Positions 20,783-30,250 of a DNA stretch of 64,000 nucleotides are shown in pieces. The translations under genes and the position numbers were made by a program. The stretch is taken from contig JAHCIQ010000002.1 in assembly GCA_026129135.1 (NCBI GenBank), forward strand, positions 798,791 through 862,790. The letters run 5' to 3'. Numbering within the stretch: position 1 is the stretch's first letter; each line of letters begins with the position of its first letter. The DNA is from Cyanobacteria bacterium TGS_CYA1. GTDB taxonomy: Bacteria; Cyanobacteriota; Vampirovibrionia; Obscuribacterales; Obscuribacteraceae. The notes under the pieces are model-generated. The model ran no database searches. It saw only the letters and a list, made by a program, of their open reading frames with translations, and had not been told where the DNA came from.

Positions 20783-21962
20783 GAACGGTCAATATGATCA
20801 ACCTATTCATATGATCGAGAAAAATAGATTTGACCTCGTCTTCCCTTTTTAACTTTTCTTCTGCCCCAGCACTTTTTTCACCAAGGTCTACTTGTGTCTC
20901 CATTTTCATTTCGTGCAAATCGTATGACGCAATATAGGTGGGAGGCGCTTTAGCTGGATTCTTGCTGCCCAAGTCGCAAGACGAATAATATAGTCTTTTA
21001 TTTGCGAAATCGACTGCAAAAATGCTTTTCTTGCAAAATCCAGGAAGCTCTTCCACCACTTGCCCTGTGACCAGGTCAATCAATTCATTGTCGACGAGAC
21101 CACCTTCAGTGCCCGATATGACATTAACTATATCGCCCTTTTCAAAAGAGAGAATACCTCTTTTAATTCCTGTTCTGGCATCCAGCACGGTCAGTTTCAA
21201 TTGAGTACGATCCAGAATCAATAAAGCTTCGGCTTTGGCACTATATTTAATATCATCGATTTGGTCATTATAAATACATACAGGCTTAACTCTAGCAAGA
21301 TTCTTTTCTATTTCGACCCGAAATACATTACCCTTTTTGTCCACTGCAATAAGGTTTGCGCCCGCATTATCGCCGGCGCAAAATTGTAAATCAGAAAGTC
21401 CTTTTACTAATTCAAGTCTTGGTTTGTTCAAATCGGCTAGATAGGCCACAGAATCACTTTTATCATCCATCTTGACGATAAAAGCGGCAGTTTCGCTATT
21501 CGTTCTTTGAATCAGGGTATTTTCCACAGTAGATTTATCCCAGTCCAAAGGCAGACTGGTTGCCAGTTTGTCATTGACACTGATTTTCAATTTGCCTTTT
21601 TCGATTTTGAATTCGATCAGTGCAAATGGTTGCATACTTACTAAATCTGCCACCTGAACAAACTGATAATCTGGCTCAGTCAGCTTATAAAAAGCAGTTT
21701 TTTTGCCCAGCGTCTCTACCCTGAAGAAAGCGCTTTTGCCAACTTGCTCGACATTTGCGTATCTATCAATGGTCGTTATTTTCTTGTCTACCTTTTGCAA
21801 ATCAGGAGTGGTCAGAATGTTTACTCTGCAGTCTTGTACGGCGTTTTGCTGTTTTGATTTCCAGACACGTCCAAGCGGCAGCCAGTCGGTAAACTCACCA
21901 ATGCCGACCAGAATTATGAAGAACGCAGTAAGAGCTATAGCGTTTTTCTTTGCTCGTATCAC
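20775..21962 (-). CDS. Membrane-anchored protein of unknown function
   Basis: I do not recognise this protein of about 395 residues. A single transmembrane segment near the N-terminus (AIALTAFFIILVGIGEF) is followed by a long domain rich in beta-strand-like stretches and hydrophobic/charged alternation (VYLADLNKPRLELVKGL, EALLILDRTQLKLTVLD). This suggests a beta-propeller outside the membrane. I chose the GTG at 21962, which overlaps the stop of the dehydrogenase gene by one base and has GAGAGG upstream. A TTG at 21986 would extend it eight residues into that gene. Coupling with the dehydrogenase is likely. Confidence 0.65.
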   Translation of the reverse strand: MIRAKKNAIALTAFFIILVGIGEFTDWLPLGRVWKSKQQNAVQDCRVNILTTPDLQKVDKKITTIDRYANVEQVGKSAFFRVETLGKKTAFYKLTEPDYQFVQVADLVSMQPFALIEFKIEKGKLKISVNDKLATSLPLDWDKSTVENTLIQRTNSETAAFIVKMDDKSDSVAYLADLNKPRLELVKGLSDLQFCAGDNAGANLIAVDKKGNVFRVEIEKNLARVKPVCIYNDQIDDIKYSAKAEALLILDRTQLKLTVLDARTGIKRGILSFEKGDIVNVISGTEGGLVDNELIDLVTGQVVEELPGFCKKSIFAVDFANKRLYYSSCDLGSKNPAKAPPTYIASYDLHEMKMETQVDLGEKSAGAEEKLKREDEVKSIFLDHMNRLIILTVPI

Positions 21963-23263
21963 TAAGGATAGAGTCCTCTCAACCAACGGGCTTCCATGAC
22001 ATGATCGATAGCTAGGCGCATAGCAGCCATTCTAAGCGAGCAGTCATATTCCTTTGCAGTAGCAAAAACTTTGTCGCAGGCTTTGTTCACTAGCAGTTCG
22101 AGCCTGGAGAAAGTCTCTTCCTCCGACCACAAAAGACGCATCAAACCTTGAACATATTCAAAGTAAGATACAGTGACACCAGATCCGTTCGCCAGGATAT
22201 CCGGCACGACCACAATCCCGTTCTTTTCCAATACTTCATCGGCTTCAGGCGTGATACAAGCATCGGCACCTTCTACAATGAGCTTGGCTTTGATTTTGGA
22301 AACGTTATCTTTGTGAATTTGACCTTTCACCGCGCATGGTACCAGTACATCCACATCCAGAGAGAGTATTTCATCGAGATGAATCTCGGTGCTGCCAGGA
22401 AATCCCTTGACCGAACCGGTCTTATTCTTATGCTCGCTGAGGGCCTCTAAATCGAGCGCATGACCTTTGGATGCTTTGATAGCAGCCCGGCTGTCAGAAA
22501 CGGCTTCGATTTTATAACCCATTTGCATCATGCTCTTACCAAGCGCTGAACCTACCTGTCCAAAACCCTGAATAGAGACTGTTGGCGAGGCAGACAATTT
22601 TGGCAAAAAGGTCTTGAGCACGTTTCTTGTAACGATTGCAACACCATGTCCAGTGGCAGAAGCAGTTGAATTAGAACCGCCTATTGCTCCGTGTTTGCCA
22701 GTGACGATGGAAGGAACGGTATAACCGCGATTGACGCTGAAAGTGTCCATAATCCATGCCATAGTTTGCGAATTGGTGTTCAGGTCTGGACTGATGATGT
22801 CTTTGGCAGGACCAATAGTATCGATGATTTCGGAAGTATAACGACGAGTAGCCCGCTCCATTTCGTGACTGCTCAAAGCTTTTGGATCCAGACGGATTCC
22901 ACCGTGAGCTCCACCAAACGGAAGATTCATGAGCGAACATTTCCAGGTCATTAGCATCGCCATAGCGGCTACTTCACCCATATCAAGCGTTGGACTGATA
23001 CGCAAACCGCCAGCTCCAGGACCGCTAGCCAGGTCATGGTGAACTCTGTAGCCAATAAAAGTTTTGACCGAATCGTTATCAAGCCTTATAGGCACTATAA
23101 CGGTAAGTGCCCGCTTTGGATGTCTTAGTGGCGCCAGAATGTCAGGATCGACTTTCATCCCACCTATGGCGCGATCTAGAAAGCTTTGCGCCATCTTGAA
23201 ATCGGGCGTTTCCCACTCGTTGGCGTGAACAGTCACTTTGTTTTCTCCAGTTACGGTTCCCAT
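21962..23263 (-). CDS. Glu/Leu/Phe/Val dehydrogenase family protein with altered active site
   Basis: This 433-residue protein has the full fold of glutamate dehydrogenase: an N-terminal substrate domain and a Rossmann domain with VSIQGFGQVGSALGKSM and LIVEGADACITPEADEVL. Aligned by eye with Clostridium symbiosum GDH, the catalytic Asp165 is kept (Asp160, SPDLNTNSQ), as is Lys113 (Lys108, MTWKCS). However, Lys89 is Ala84 (GPGAGGLR) and the catalytic Lys125 is His120 (PFGGAHGGI). The spacing between these positions is identical, so the substitutions are real. Standard glutamate oxidation is therefore doubtful; another substrate or a non-enzymatic role is possible. It is followed by a membrane protein with one base of overlap. 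Confidence 0.8.
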   Translation of the reverse strand: MGTVTGENKVTVHANEWETPDFKMAQSFLDRAIGGMKVDPDILAPLRHPKRALTVIVPIRLDNDSVKTFIGYRVHHDLASGPGAGGLRISPTLDMGEVAAMAMLMTWKCSLMNLPFGGAHGGIRLDPKALSSHEMERATRRYTSEIIDTIGPAKDIISPDLNTNSQTMAWIMDTFSVNRGYTVPSIVTGKHGAIGGSNSTASATGHGVAIVTRNVLKTFLPKLSASPTVSIQGFGQVGSALGKSMMQMGYKIEAVSDSRAAIKASKGHALDLEALSEHKNKTGSVKGFPGSTEIHLDEILSLDVDVLVPCAVKGQIHKDNVSKIKAKLIVEGADACITPEADEVLEKNGIVVVPDILANGSGVTVSYFEYVQGLMRLLWSEEETFSRLELLVNKACDKVFATAKEYDCSLRMAAMRLAIDHVMEARWLRGLYP

Positions 23264-23350
23264 TTAGACCTCAACCTCACAAAACAGGCTTTTACAGAGT
23301 TTATGCCGTGTCGAGAAATTTTACTCTCATTTTCTATCTAAATCTATTGC

Positions 23351-24340
23351 TCAGAGCTTAATTAGAGCAAAATCGAGTATCTTGGCTTCTGGCTCGAATG
23401 GATAATGCAAATTCAATCCCAAAAAATCGATTGCCTTTTTGACAAGCTCGTCTTGCGATCCACCTTGATAAGATCGCGAAATTTTGCGCCCTACATCGAG
23501 CAAGCAAGCAAGCGGGACGAGACCGACCACTTCGCTTCCGGTCACATCGACTCCAAGTGCCTTTGCTTCTCGTTTTACTTTCTGGAAAACCTCATACATC
23601 CCGGTCGTCTGGTAGTCCATTAAATTCATCGAAATCTGGGCGCACTTAAAATCGTGGTCATCAATGACCCAACCCATCGCTTTGACCGCTTTTAATTCAT
23701 TTTCATTCGAGTTGCGAGCCAAGCGAAGTTGTTTTGCAATCTGCTCAGCTATAGAAAGTGAAGTGGTGTTTAAGCTTATATTGTAAGCAACCAGTATGGC
23801 ACGGGCACCAATTACGGTGGCGCCACTTCTGGCATTGAAAACAGACGGTCCAAAATCAGGAGCATACTTTTCATCCTGCATTTTGGACAATAGTCCCTCA
23901 TAACCTCCGCGTCGAAGCGAAGCGAGCTCTCGTCTATCCTGATGGCTTGCCGATTCACCATATAAATAAACCGGTATGCCTAAATTTTCACCAACCATTT
24001 TTGCCAGCTTGTAAGAAGCATTGATACAGATTTCCATACTCTGAGGATTTTGATCAAGTGGAATCAAAGGACAGACATCGCAAGCACCCATTCTTGGATG
24101 CACGCCCTGATGCACTTGCATGTCAATTAATTTTGAGGCAACAGAAATCGCCTCGTATGCGCTTTTTATGACGGCTTCGGGTTCGCCCACGAACGTCAAA
24201 ACAGATCGGTTGACGCTCTCCCCAGATTCACTACCTAATAGGTGAACCTTTGAATTCAAAGTAAGAGCCTTTTTGATTTCGCCAAGCGTATGCTTGTTTC
24301 TTCCTTCGCTAAAATTAGGCACACACTCGATTAATGTCAC
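23351..24340 (-). CDS. ftcD: Glutamate formimidoyltransferase
   Basis: This 329-residue enzyme transfers the formimino group between N-formimidoylglutamate and tetrahydrofolate in histidine breakdown. It opens with LIECVPNFSEGRN, and HQGVHPRMGACDVCPLIPL at about residues 79-97 contains the catalytic His region. Only the transferase part is present; the cyclodeaminase domain of the bifunctional vertebrate enzyme is missing, as in many bacteria. Its start overlaps the stop of the upstream M50-like gene (ATGA). No other hut genes are in the window. Confidence 0.9.
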   Translation of the reverse strand: MTLIECVPNFSEGRNKHTLGEIKKALTLNSKVHLLGSESGESVNRSVLTFVGEPEAVIKSAYEAISVASKLIDMQVHQGVHPRMGACDVCPLIPLDQNPQSMEICINASYKLAKMVGENLGIPVYLYGESASHQDRRELASLRRGGYEGLLSKMQDEKYAPDFGPSVFNARSGATVIGARAILVAYNISLNTTSLSIAEQIAKQLRLARNSNENELKAVKAMGWVIDDHDFKCAQISMNLMDYQTTGMYEVFQKVKREAKALGVDVTGSEVVGLVPLACLLDVGRKISRSYQGGSQDELVKKAIDFLGLNLHYPFEPEAKILDFALIKL

Positions 24341-25353
24341 TTAGGCAAATCCGATTTTCTAGGCTTGAGCGAAAAAGCGTGAGTTTTCCAGATAGTGAAA
24401 CTTAGCATAGCAACCGAGGTCAGAGCCCAGAGCAAACTCCAGAAAATAGCCGGTAGAAAGAAATTATTCTGCATAGTGGTGGCATCTGAATAGGCTGCAA
24501 ACAGATTGAGCGAAGAGCCGATTATTACCCAAATCGAATTGAGACTGTCCATTGCCATATTTATGGCTAGAAAGAGCAGAAGCCAGTGAGCTTGTGCATA
24601 CTTGAGCCTGGTGCCAGCGTAATAAATTGCGCCTGAAAGCAAAAGACCCACTATGAAGCTCAAAATCGACTGTATGAAAGAAACGGACAAAATGCCAGGT
24701 CCGATAAAAAAGACAGTTGAAAGCAAAGTCATAAGCGCTAGACCTTGCAAAATCATTTTGGAATATCTGGGATTTTTGCTCAGAGCGACCAGGGCACATC
24801 CAAAAAGCGTTGTGCCCATATAGCCAGCTTGAATAATCAAAAAGCGCAGGCCACCTTGAGACATGGTCAAGCCGCCATGTCCCATGCCATCGGGAACTAT
24901 GGTCATGCCGCTTACGTGACCGCCAGTGAGCACTGTGGCAAGAGCATGACTCAATTCGTGTACAAGAGTCGAAAACTGATTGAGCGGCATAAAGATGATA
25001 GAAAGAGCCGGAATCTTGACAATAAAGAGTGTCAAAAGAAGAATCACATAAAACGCCATCGAGCCAGGAGCACCCGGTTCATCGCCTTTATTCGATTCGG
25101 GTGTCTTGGCTGGAGATTTGGACAAAGTCTCCCTTTTGGCTTCTCTTTTCGCCTGTTTCTTGCTTTCTTTGTCTAACTCGGCTTCCAAAGCTTGAAGCTT
25201 TTTGGCCGTTTCATCACTTGGCAATGGTGCGATTTCTGCCCCTTTGCTAGTTTCTTTCAATCTGATGTCAGGCTTTTTATCGCTTTCAGCTGCTTTTGTC
25301 TTTTTCTTAAAAAGGTCCATGATTTTGACTTTCGCCCCGATGTCAACAGCCAT
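24337..25353 (-). CDS. M50-like membrane metalloprotease
   Basis: This 338-residue protein has a charged, Lys/Glu-rich cytoplasmic N-terminus (about 1-98) followed by six or seven hydrophobic segments. The zinc-binding motif HELSH lies at about residues 132-136, just after the first membrane segment, as in M50B site-2-type proteases and related sporulation-type membrane proteases. A second metal-ligand motif is not obvious, so activity is uncertain. The start is ambiguous: ATG at 25353, or the ATG at 25320 (MDLFKKK), since neither has a strong Shine-Dalgarno. It is the first gene of an overlapping pair with ftcD, although no functional link is evident. Confidence 0.7.
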   Translation of the reverse strand: MAVDIGAKVKIMDLFKKKTKAAESDKKPDIRLKETSKGAEIAPLPSDETAKKLQALEAELDKESKKQAKREAKRETLSKSPAKTPESNKGDEPGAPGSMAFYVILLLTLFIVKIPALSIIFMPLNQFSTLVHELSHALATVLTGGHVSGMTIVPDGMGHGGLTMSQGGLRFLIIQAGYMGTTLFGCALVALSKNPRYSKMILQGLALMTLLSTVFFIGPGILSVSFIQSILSFIVGLLLSGAIYYAGTRLKYAQAHWLLLFLAINMAMDSLNSIWVIIGSSLNLFAAYSDATTMQNNFFLPAIFWSLLWALTSVAMLSFTIWKTHAFSLKPRKSDLPK

Positions 25354-25406
25354 CTGAAATATGTCATCTATTTGATTCTACTTCCTGGGGTTTTCTTTGT
25401 AGTGCC

Positions 25407-28049
25407 ATGTGGAAATATTTCCATATGGAGATAGACGAGCAGCAAAATGCACCCGGTCTGCCAGGCGCCAGCCCAGGCACGGCCACCCCCAATCAAAGAC
25501 CCTCGAACACGGCTATGTGGCTTTCGTCCATGGACCCGGTATCGAGTCAGATTATGGAAAGTCTGATTACGACCAATGTTGGTCCTCAGGCTCTGTCGTC
25601 GTCATTCAATCTGTTCAATTTCATTTTTCAAAATTTCGAAAATTTCGCAAACGAGCTTAATCGAAATCCAATTGACGATAATTTCAGAGTCAAGATCGCA
25701 CGTCCGACCGAACCCAAGGAAAGACCAAATCCAAGTAATGCGTTTGAAATGATTCGCACCATGCGCGGTCACATTTCTGCTGGAATGTGGGCGCTCATTT
25801 TATATTGCAAGGAAGGTTATCTTTCGGTCCATCTGCTTCCAAGCGATTTCATCGCCAGTATCATCGATGACAAAATGAGCGACTTTCCTGCCTATCTTGA
25901 AATTATCCAGCAAGAAGGTCAGCCTGGAAGCTGGCAAATCGAAAACAAGCCGATTGTAATTGAAGTCATTCCCGGATTGATACGACACTTAGTCGAGCAT
26001 CTGGTGCGAGTTTCACGCGGTGAAGCTCCAGCTAACGAACGTTTTTCTTTTTTCACACCACGCAAGACCAAAGAAACAGCAGCAGTTTTTACGATGCCAG
26101 CAAGCGTTCAAGCTGCAATTGCAGGTGAAGTTTTGCCTGATGCATCAGGCTCAAACGGTAGCTTTCAAACAGCTCCGACATTCGCTCCACCACAACCTCA
26201 AAGCCAGCTTCAGCCTCAAGCTCAGTCTATGCCACAAACTCAGGCTCAGGCACAAGCTCCCGCCCCTCAAGCACGCCTTACACGCTCGCAAGCAATCAAA
26301 AATATGATGCAAGAGGCGCGCGCGAAAGCTGATGCCGAGGCAGCATCGCCTCCTACCAATCAAATTTATTACAACCAACCGAACCAGGCCACTATTGCTC
26401 AAGAAAAGACAGTGGCTGTCCAACAATTCTCACTGCCAGGCGCACCAGAACTAAATTTCAAAAATCCAAACACCTCTGTCACAAATGCAGTACCAGTGTC
26501 TCCGCCTCCCTTTCTCGCTCCGCCAGCCGGACTTTTTGGTGGCGGTCCGGAACTTAATCCCAGTCCTGGTATGATATCTCCACCCGCTTCTTTATTGACC
26601 GAGTCGGGTACTGATGCAAATGCGATTGCAACACCTTCTGCATTTAATGCACCTCAATCTCCTTTTGCAAGACCTCAGGCTCCTCCAGCACCGCAAGCGC
26701 CTGCGACACAAAATCCAACCACGTCTGCAACTTCGTTATCTGCTTTGTTGAACAATGCAACCCCTGCTTCAACTGCAGCGTCGACAGCTTCATCAGAATC
26801 GGTTGCACCAGTGCCGCCTCCTTCAACGCCAGTGCCTCCGCCTCCTCAGCCTGCTTCTTTGTCGCAATCTGGAGTGATGCCAGCACCACCGCCGCCACCA
26901 GGTCAGCCACAAAGACCATTACCGCCACCAGTGCCAACCGGATTTTCGGCTCCTCCACCGGCTCCATTCAGTGCGCCCCCACCGCCTCCGCTTCCAGGAG
27001 CCAATAGTTTTTCGCCAGGTGCGCCACCACCACCTCCAGCCTCGGTGCCACCAAGTCCACCACCAATGCCTTTTATGTCATTGCCTCAAGCTTCTCAGGC
27101 TCCGCCGCCACCGCCTGCACCAAATACAACACCATCAGCGCAATCGGCTGCTGTTCCTGTAGTTCCATTTCCTAATTTCACACAGACATCCATACCGGCA
27201 GCTCCAGTGCCTGAATCTTTGATTCTGGGCGAAGTTGCAAATCAAGGGGCACAGTCGCCACTCTCTTTGTTTGACGACGACGATGAAGCACAAGAATTGC
27301 AGGAATTGCAAGATTTGCAAGATTTGCAAGAACCGGTAGAACAATTAGTACAAGAAGAAACCTCGTCTGAAGAGGAGATTCTGGAAGCGGATCAAAATGA
27401 TCAAGCAATCAATTTGTTCGTTTCGAATAATGATGATGATGATGAGGCTCAGGGTCAAGACGAAAGCGAAATATTAGAATCACAATCTGCCGAACAAGAA
27501 AACGGCGAACTTGTTTTCGAACAAACAGAATTAGGCGAAAATAGTTACGATCAAGACTCTGGGTACGAAAACGCTTCTTCTTATGATGAAAATGAATCTG
27601 AGGAGCAAGAGTATCAAGAACAATACGAGCAAGGCGAGTTCGAAGAGCAACAGTCTTACGACAGCGAAGGCAATTATCAAGATTATGCTTCAGAGCAATC
27701 TCAACAAGGCGACGAGGAAGTAGAGTACGAACAGTACGAGACAGACGAGTCATATCAGATGAATGGCGAAGTCAACGGTTTTGCCGCAGCCATCCAAGAT
27801 CCGCTAGACTCACCTGAAGCCCTTTCCCAGATTATGGAACAAAGTCAAAGAGTCGTGCGTGACGGATGTTTCCAAATTCTTGGCGAACTGGATCAAGTAT
27901 TGGACTCTCTTCGTGCTGCAGCTCAAGTAGCTATGCAGAACGATAATATCCAGGCAGTCACCGATATCATGCAACATTCAAAACAAATTAAAGCACTACG
28001 CGAACGTCTGGTTTCTTTCAAAGAAGAAAACATCAAAGAAGACGAATAG
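25407..28049 (+). CDS. Large modular protein with Pro-rich and acidic low-complexity regions
   Basis: I do not recognise this 880-residue protein. Residues about 25-215 look like a folded alpha/beta domain. About 240-610 is extremely rich in Pro, Ala and Gln, with repeated PPPPP runs. About 620-810 is strongly acidic and rich in Gln, including a short DNA-level repeat giving ELQELQDLQDLQ near 27285-27330. About 810-880 is a helical C-terminal domain. There is no signal peptide or membrane segment, so it is probably cytoplasmic. The plan suggests a scaffold or condensate-forming protein with folded ends; that is inference. It is a single gene, followed by the oppositely oriented tRNA. Confidence 0.75.
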   Translation: MWKYFHMEIDEQQNAPGLPGASPGTATPNQRPSNTAMWLSSMDPVSSQIMESLITTNVGPQALSSSFNLFNFIFQNFENFANELNRNPIDDNFRVKIARPTEPKERPNPSNAFEMIRTMRGHISAGMWALILYCKEGYLSVHLLPSDFIASIIDDKMSDFPAYLEIIQQEGQPGSWQIENKPIVIEVIPGLIRHLVEHLVRVSRGEAPANERFSFFTPRKTKETAAVFTMPASVQAAIAGEVLPDASGSNGSFQTAPTFAPPQPQSQLQPQAQSMPQTQAQAQAPAPQARLTRSQAIKNMMQEARAKADAEAASPPTNQIYYNQPNQATIAQEKTVAVQQFSLPGAPELNFKNPNTSVTNAVPVSPPPFLAPPAGLFGGGPELNPSPGMISPPASLLTESGTDANAIATPSAFNAPQSPFARPQAPPAPQAPATQNPTTSATSLSALLNNATPASTAASTASSESVAPVPPPSTPVPPPPQPASLSQSGVMPAPPPPPGQPQRPLPPPVPTGFSAPPPAPFSAPPPPPLPGANSFSPGAPPPPPASVPPSPPPMPFMSLPQASQAPPPPPAPNTTPSAQSAAVPVVPFPNFTQTSIPAAPVPESLILGEVANQGAQSPLSLFDDDDEAQELQELQDLQDLQEPVEQLVQEETSSEEEILEADQNDQAINLFVSNNDDDDEAQGQDESEILESQSAEQENGELVFEQTELGENSYDQDSGYENASSYDENESEEQEYQEQYEQGEFEEQQSYDSEGNYQDYASEQSQQGDEEVEYEQYETDESYQMNGEVNGFAAAIQDPLDSPEALSQIMEQSQRVVRDGCFQILGELDQVLDSLRAAAQVAMQNDNIQAVTDIMQHSKQIKALRERLVSFKEENIKEDE

Positions 28050-28070
28050 CTGTCAAGATTATAAAAATTC

Positions 28071-28161
28071 GGAGAGGGAGGGATTCGAACCCTCGGAACC
28101 CGTTTAAAGCAGGTTCAACTTCTTAGCAGGAAGCCGCTTTCGACCACTCAGCCACCTCTCC
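28071..28161 (-). tRNA. tRNA-Ser (GCT anticodon)
   Basis: On the minus strand a 91-base class II tRNA can be folded. The acceptor stem is GGAGAGG with CCTCTCC, and the D arm is GCTGAGTGG..AGC. The anticodon stem GCTTC/GAAGT surrounds the loop CTGCTAA, giving anticodon GCT. A long variable arm follows, then a T arm with GGTTCGAATCC. The long variable arm fits serine. No CCA is encoded at the 3' end. It lies between the 880-residue protein gene and cdsA. Confidence 0.95.
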
Positions 28162-28187
28162 AAAAAATCTGGTCTATACAAATTATA

Positions 28188-29111
28188 TTAATACAGACCC
28201 AGAACTACAATCTTTATCCAGTAAAAAGACACAGGCGAGCCGAACATTAAACTGTCCCCGCGGTCCAAAAACCCGCCGTGACCGGGAATTGCTTGTGAAG
28301 AATCCTTGAGTCCGGCATCTCTTTTCATCAAAGATTCGCACAGGTCGCCAAGTTGTGCCGCAATCGAGACCACTATTCCCATCAATGGCGCTTGCCACAA
28401 TTTGAACTGGAACGGGTGCGAGCTGAAAAGCCAGTGGTCCGCAGCATACACGACCATGGTGGCTACAATTGCTGAAGCCAACATACCACCAAGAGCGCCC
28501 TCGACCGTTTTCTTAGGACTGATTTCAGGGAAAAGCTTATGCTTACCCCATTTTTTGCCTACATAATAAGCAAAAACGTCGGTCGCCCAGATAATGAACA
28601 AACTGACCCAGACATAAGCCAGACCCGGTTGATGCAATGGATTAGCAATATGAACATCACCAAGGCTTGGAGGCATCGTGCTGCGCAAAAGCACGAGATG
28701 CGCCGGCAACCAACCCACATAAATGAATCCCATAATGGTCGATGCGATATCAGCTATGGTGGCAGGAGGTTGCTCCGATCTGAAAAGCAATCTGAAAAAA
28801 GAAGCGCAAATTCCAAGGGTCAAAAGAGTCGGAAACTGTGATAGCGCATCGCTTGCGGTCATATGAATGCCGGTCCATTGAATTATCACCAGTGGCAATG
28901 CTGGCAGCATCGCTAACATATGAAAGGCGATAATCATAAACATCACGATTCGCCTGGAAGGTTTATAGCCTTTGGCTTCTGCAAGTCCAATGAATTCGAG
29001 CCCGCACAAACAACAGCCCAGTGACATCATAAAAGCAATCACGACGCCACCAAGCAAGATACTACCTGCGGCAAGTGACGCTAAGATAACTCCAAATAGA
29101 ATTCTTTTCAT
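28188..29111 (-). CDS. cdsA: Phosphatidate cytidylyltransferase
   Basis: This 307-residue polytopic membrane enzyme makes CDP-diacylglycerol from phosphatidic acid and CTP, the branch point of phospholipid synthesis. Seven or eight hydrophobic segments precede the C-terminal family signature, seen here as KDSSQAIPGHGGFLDRGDSL, which binds the metal and CTP. The start overlaps the stop of the YibE/F-like gene by four bases. It is the last gene of the galE-ruvB-yibEF-cdsA minus-strand run and is followed by the tRNA-Ser gene on the same strand. Confidence 0.9.
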   Translation of the reverse strand: MKRILFGVILASLAAGSILLGGVVIAFMMSLGCCLCGLEFIGLAEAKGYKPSRRIVMFMIIAFHMLAMLPALPLVIIQWTGIHMTASDALSQFPTLLTLGICASFFRLLFRSEQPPATIADIASTIMGFIYVGWLPAHLVLLRSTMPPSLGDVHIANPLHQPGLAYVWVSLFIIWATDVFAYYVGKKWGKHKLFPEISPKKTVEGALGGMLASAIVATMVVYAADHWLFSSHPFQFKLWQAPLMGIVVSIAAQLGDLCESLMKRDAGLKDSSQAIPGHGGFLDRGDSLMFGSPVSFYWIKIVVLGLY

Positions 29112-30250
29112 GACTGCTTTCGACTCATCATTTTAGCAGCTGTAAACGCAGTTATTGGAATAGTCACGACCAATCCCAAACTCCCGGACAAAGCAGATGC
29201 GACTTCGGTTGCAAACAAATCTAGATTGACCAGCTTATTAGGCGCTATTTGTGTAGCAAGAAGCATCAGAGGAAGAGCCGATCCTGCATACGCAAGTATT
29301 AGCGTATTAGTCATAGCGCCCATGATGTCGCGCCCCACGTTCATGCCGGCTTGGTACAAATCCTTGAAAGAAAGTTCTACATTCGTTTTTGAGATTTCAG
29401 CAACGGACGAAGCAATAGAGATTCCTACATCCATGATTACGCCAAGCGCACCAATGAGCATCCCGGCCGCAAGAAGACCGCTGTAAAATTCCGGACTTTG
29501 CACGAGCACGGAGCCTCTGAGTATCTGTGCTTCTTCACTTGAAAGTCCGGTTAGGGGCGCAAGCCAAATGACCAGTTGAGCTGTAACACCTGCGACTATT
29601 ACACCACCTATAGTACCACTTAATGCTGCTACAGATTTTTTGGAAAATCCGCCTATAAGCCAGACTATGCTTGCTGTGGATACAAGGCAGATTCCAATGG
29701 CTGTCAAAAGAGGATTGACTCCTTTCATGCTCAATGGAAGAAGCACGCCAGAAATCAAAAGAACTGTCACCACCAATCCAAGTAGCGCTTTCACGCCCTG
29801 CATTCTGCCAAAGAATAAAAAGAGAGCCAAAAATACGACGATGAGCCAGGCAATGACTGGCATTCTGTGATAATCGGCAATGCTAATTTCAGACTGATTA
29901 TTTGCTTGTTTGCTTATGGCAAGAACGACTTCTTGATCGGGAGCAACTTTGATATTGAAAGCCGGATTATCCGTGATTTCATGCTTAATTTCGAAAGTGC
30001 GACCGCGCAAAATTCCATCGAGAACTTTTATCTGCACTATTTGCTGACTGCTCCTCATGCCAGTGCCTTTGAGCAGTTCTCGATTCAGCTGTTCTTTGCC
30101 CACCGACAAGACTTTGCCTATTGCAAGCTCTTCTTCTTGCTGTTGTGCATTTCCTATGTAAGTCTCGTTTGCCTCACTTTTGCAGGGAGACAAAATAAGA
30201 AGTAAAAACGCCACTAGAAATGCAGACAGACTGGTGAAATACCCCTTCAC
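29108..30250 (-). CDS. YibE/F family membrane protein
   Basis: This 380-residue protein belongs to the YibE/F-like family of uncharacterised membrane proteins. A signal-like hydrophobic N-terminus is followed by an extracytoplasmic domain (about 35-125, with GKVLSVGKEQ and QIVQIKVLDGILRG). Seven or more membrane segments then include VIMDVGISIASSVAEI and GRDIMGAMTNTLILAYAGSALPL, both typical of the family. The function is unknown; transport has been suggested. It overlaps ruvB upstream and cdsA downstream by four bases each, so it is translated as part of the same operon. Confidence 0.85.
   Translation of the reverse strand: MKGYFTSLSAFLVAFLLLILSPCKSEANETYIGNAQQQEEELAIGKVLSVGKEQLNRELLKGTGMRSSQQIVQIKVLDGILRGRTFEIKHEITDNPAFNIKVAPDQEVVLAISKQANNQSEISIADYHRMPVIAWLIVVFLALFLFFGRMQGVKALLGLVVTVLLISGVLLPLSMKGVNPLLTAIGICLVSTASIVWLIGGFSKKSVAALSGTIGGVIVAGVTAQLVIWLAPLTGLSSEEAQILRGSVLVQSPEFYSGLLAAGMLIGALGVIMDVGISIASSVAEISKTNVELSFKDLYQAGMNVGRDIMGAMTNTLILAYAGSALPLMLLATQIAPNKLVNLDLFATEVASALSGSLGLVVTIPITAFTAAKMMSRKQS

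Noticed and set aside
27283..27330. Possible CRISPR-like or tandem repeat
   Set aside because: It is a short in-frame codon repeat (Leu-Gln-Glu/Asp) inside a coding region, not an array; no CRISPR was seen in the window.
27409..27753. Minus-strand frame of 114 codons inside the acidic region of the 880-residue protein
   Set aside because: Its His/Arg-rich sequence is the reverse complement of the Glu/Asp/Gln codons of the real gene, so it is a shadow.
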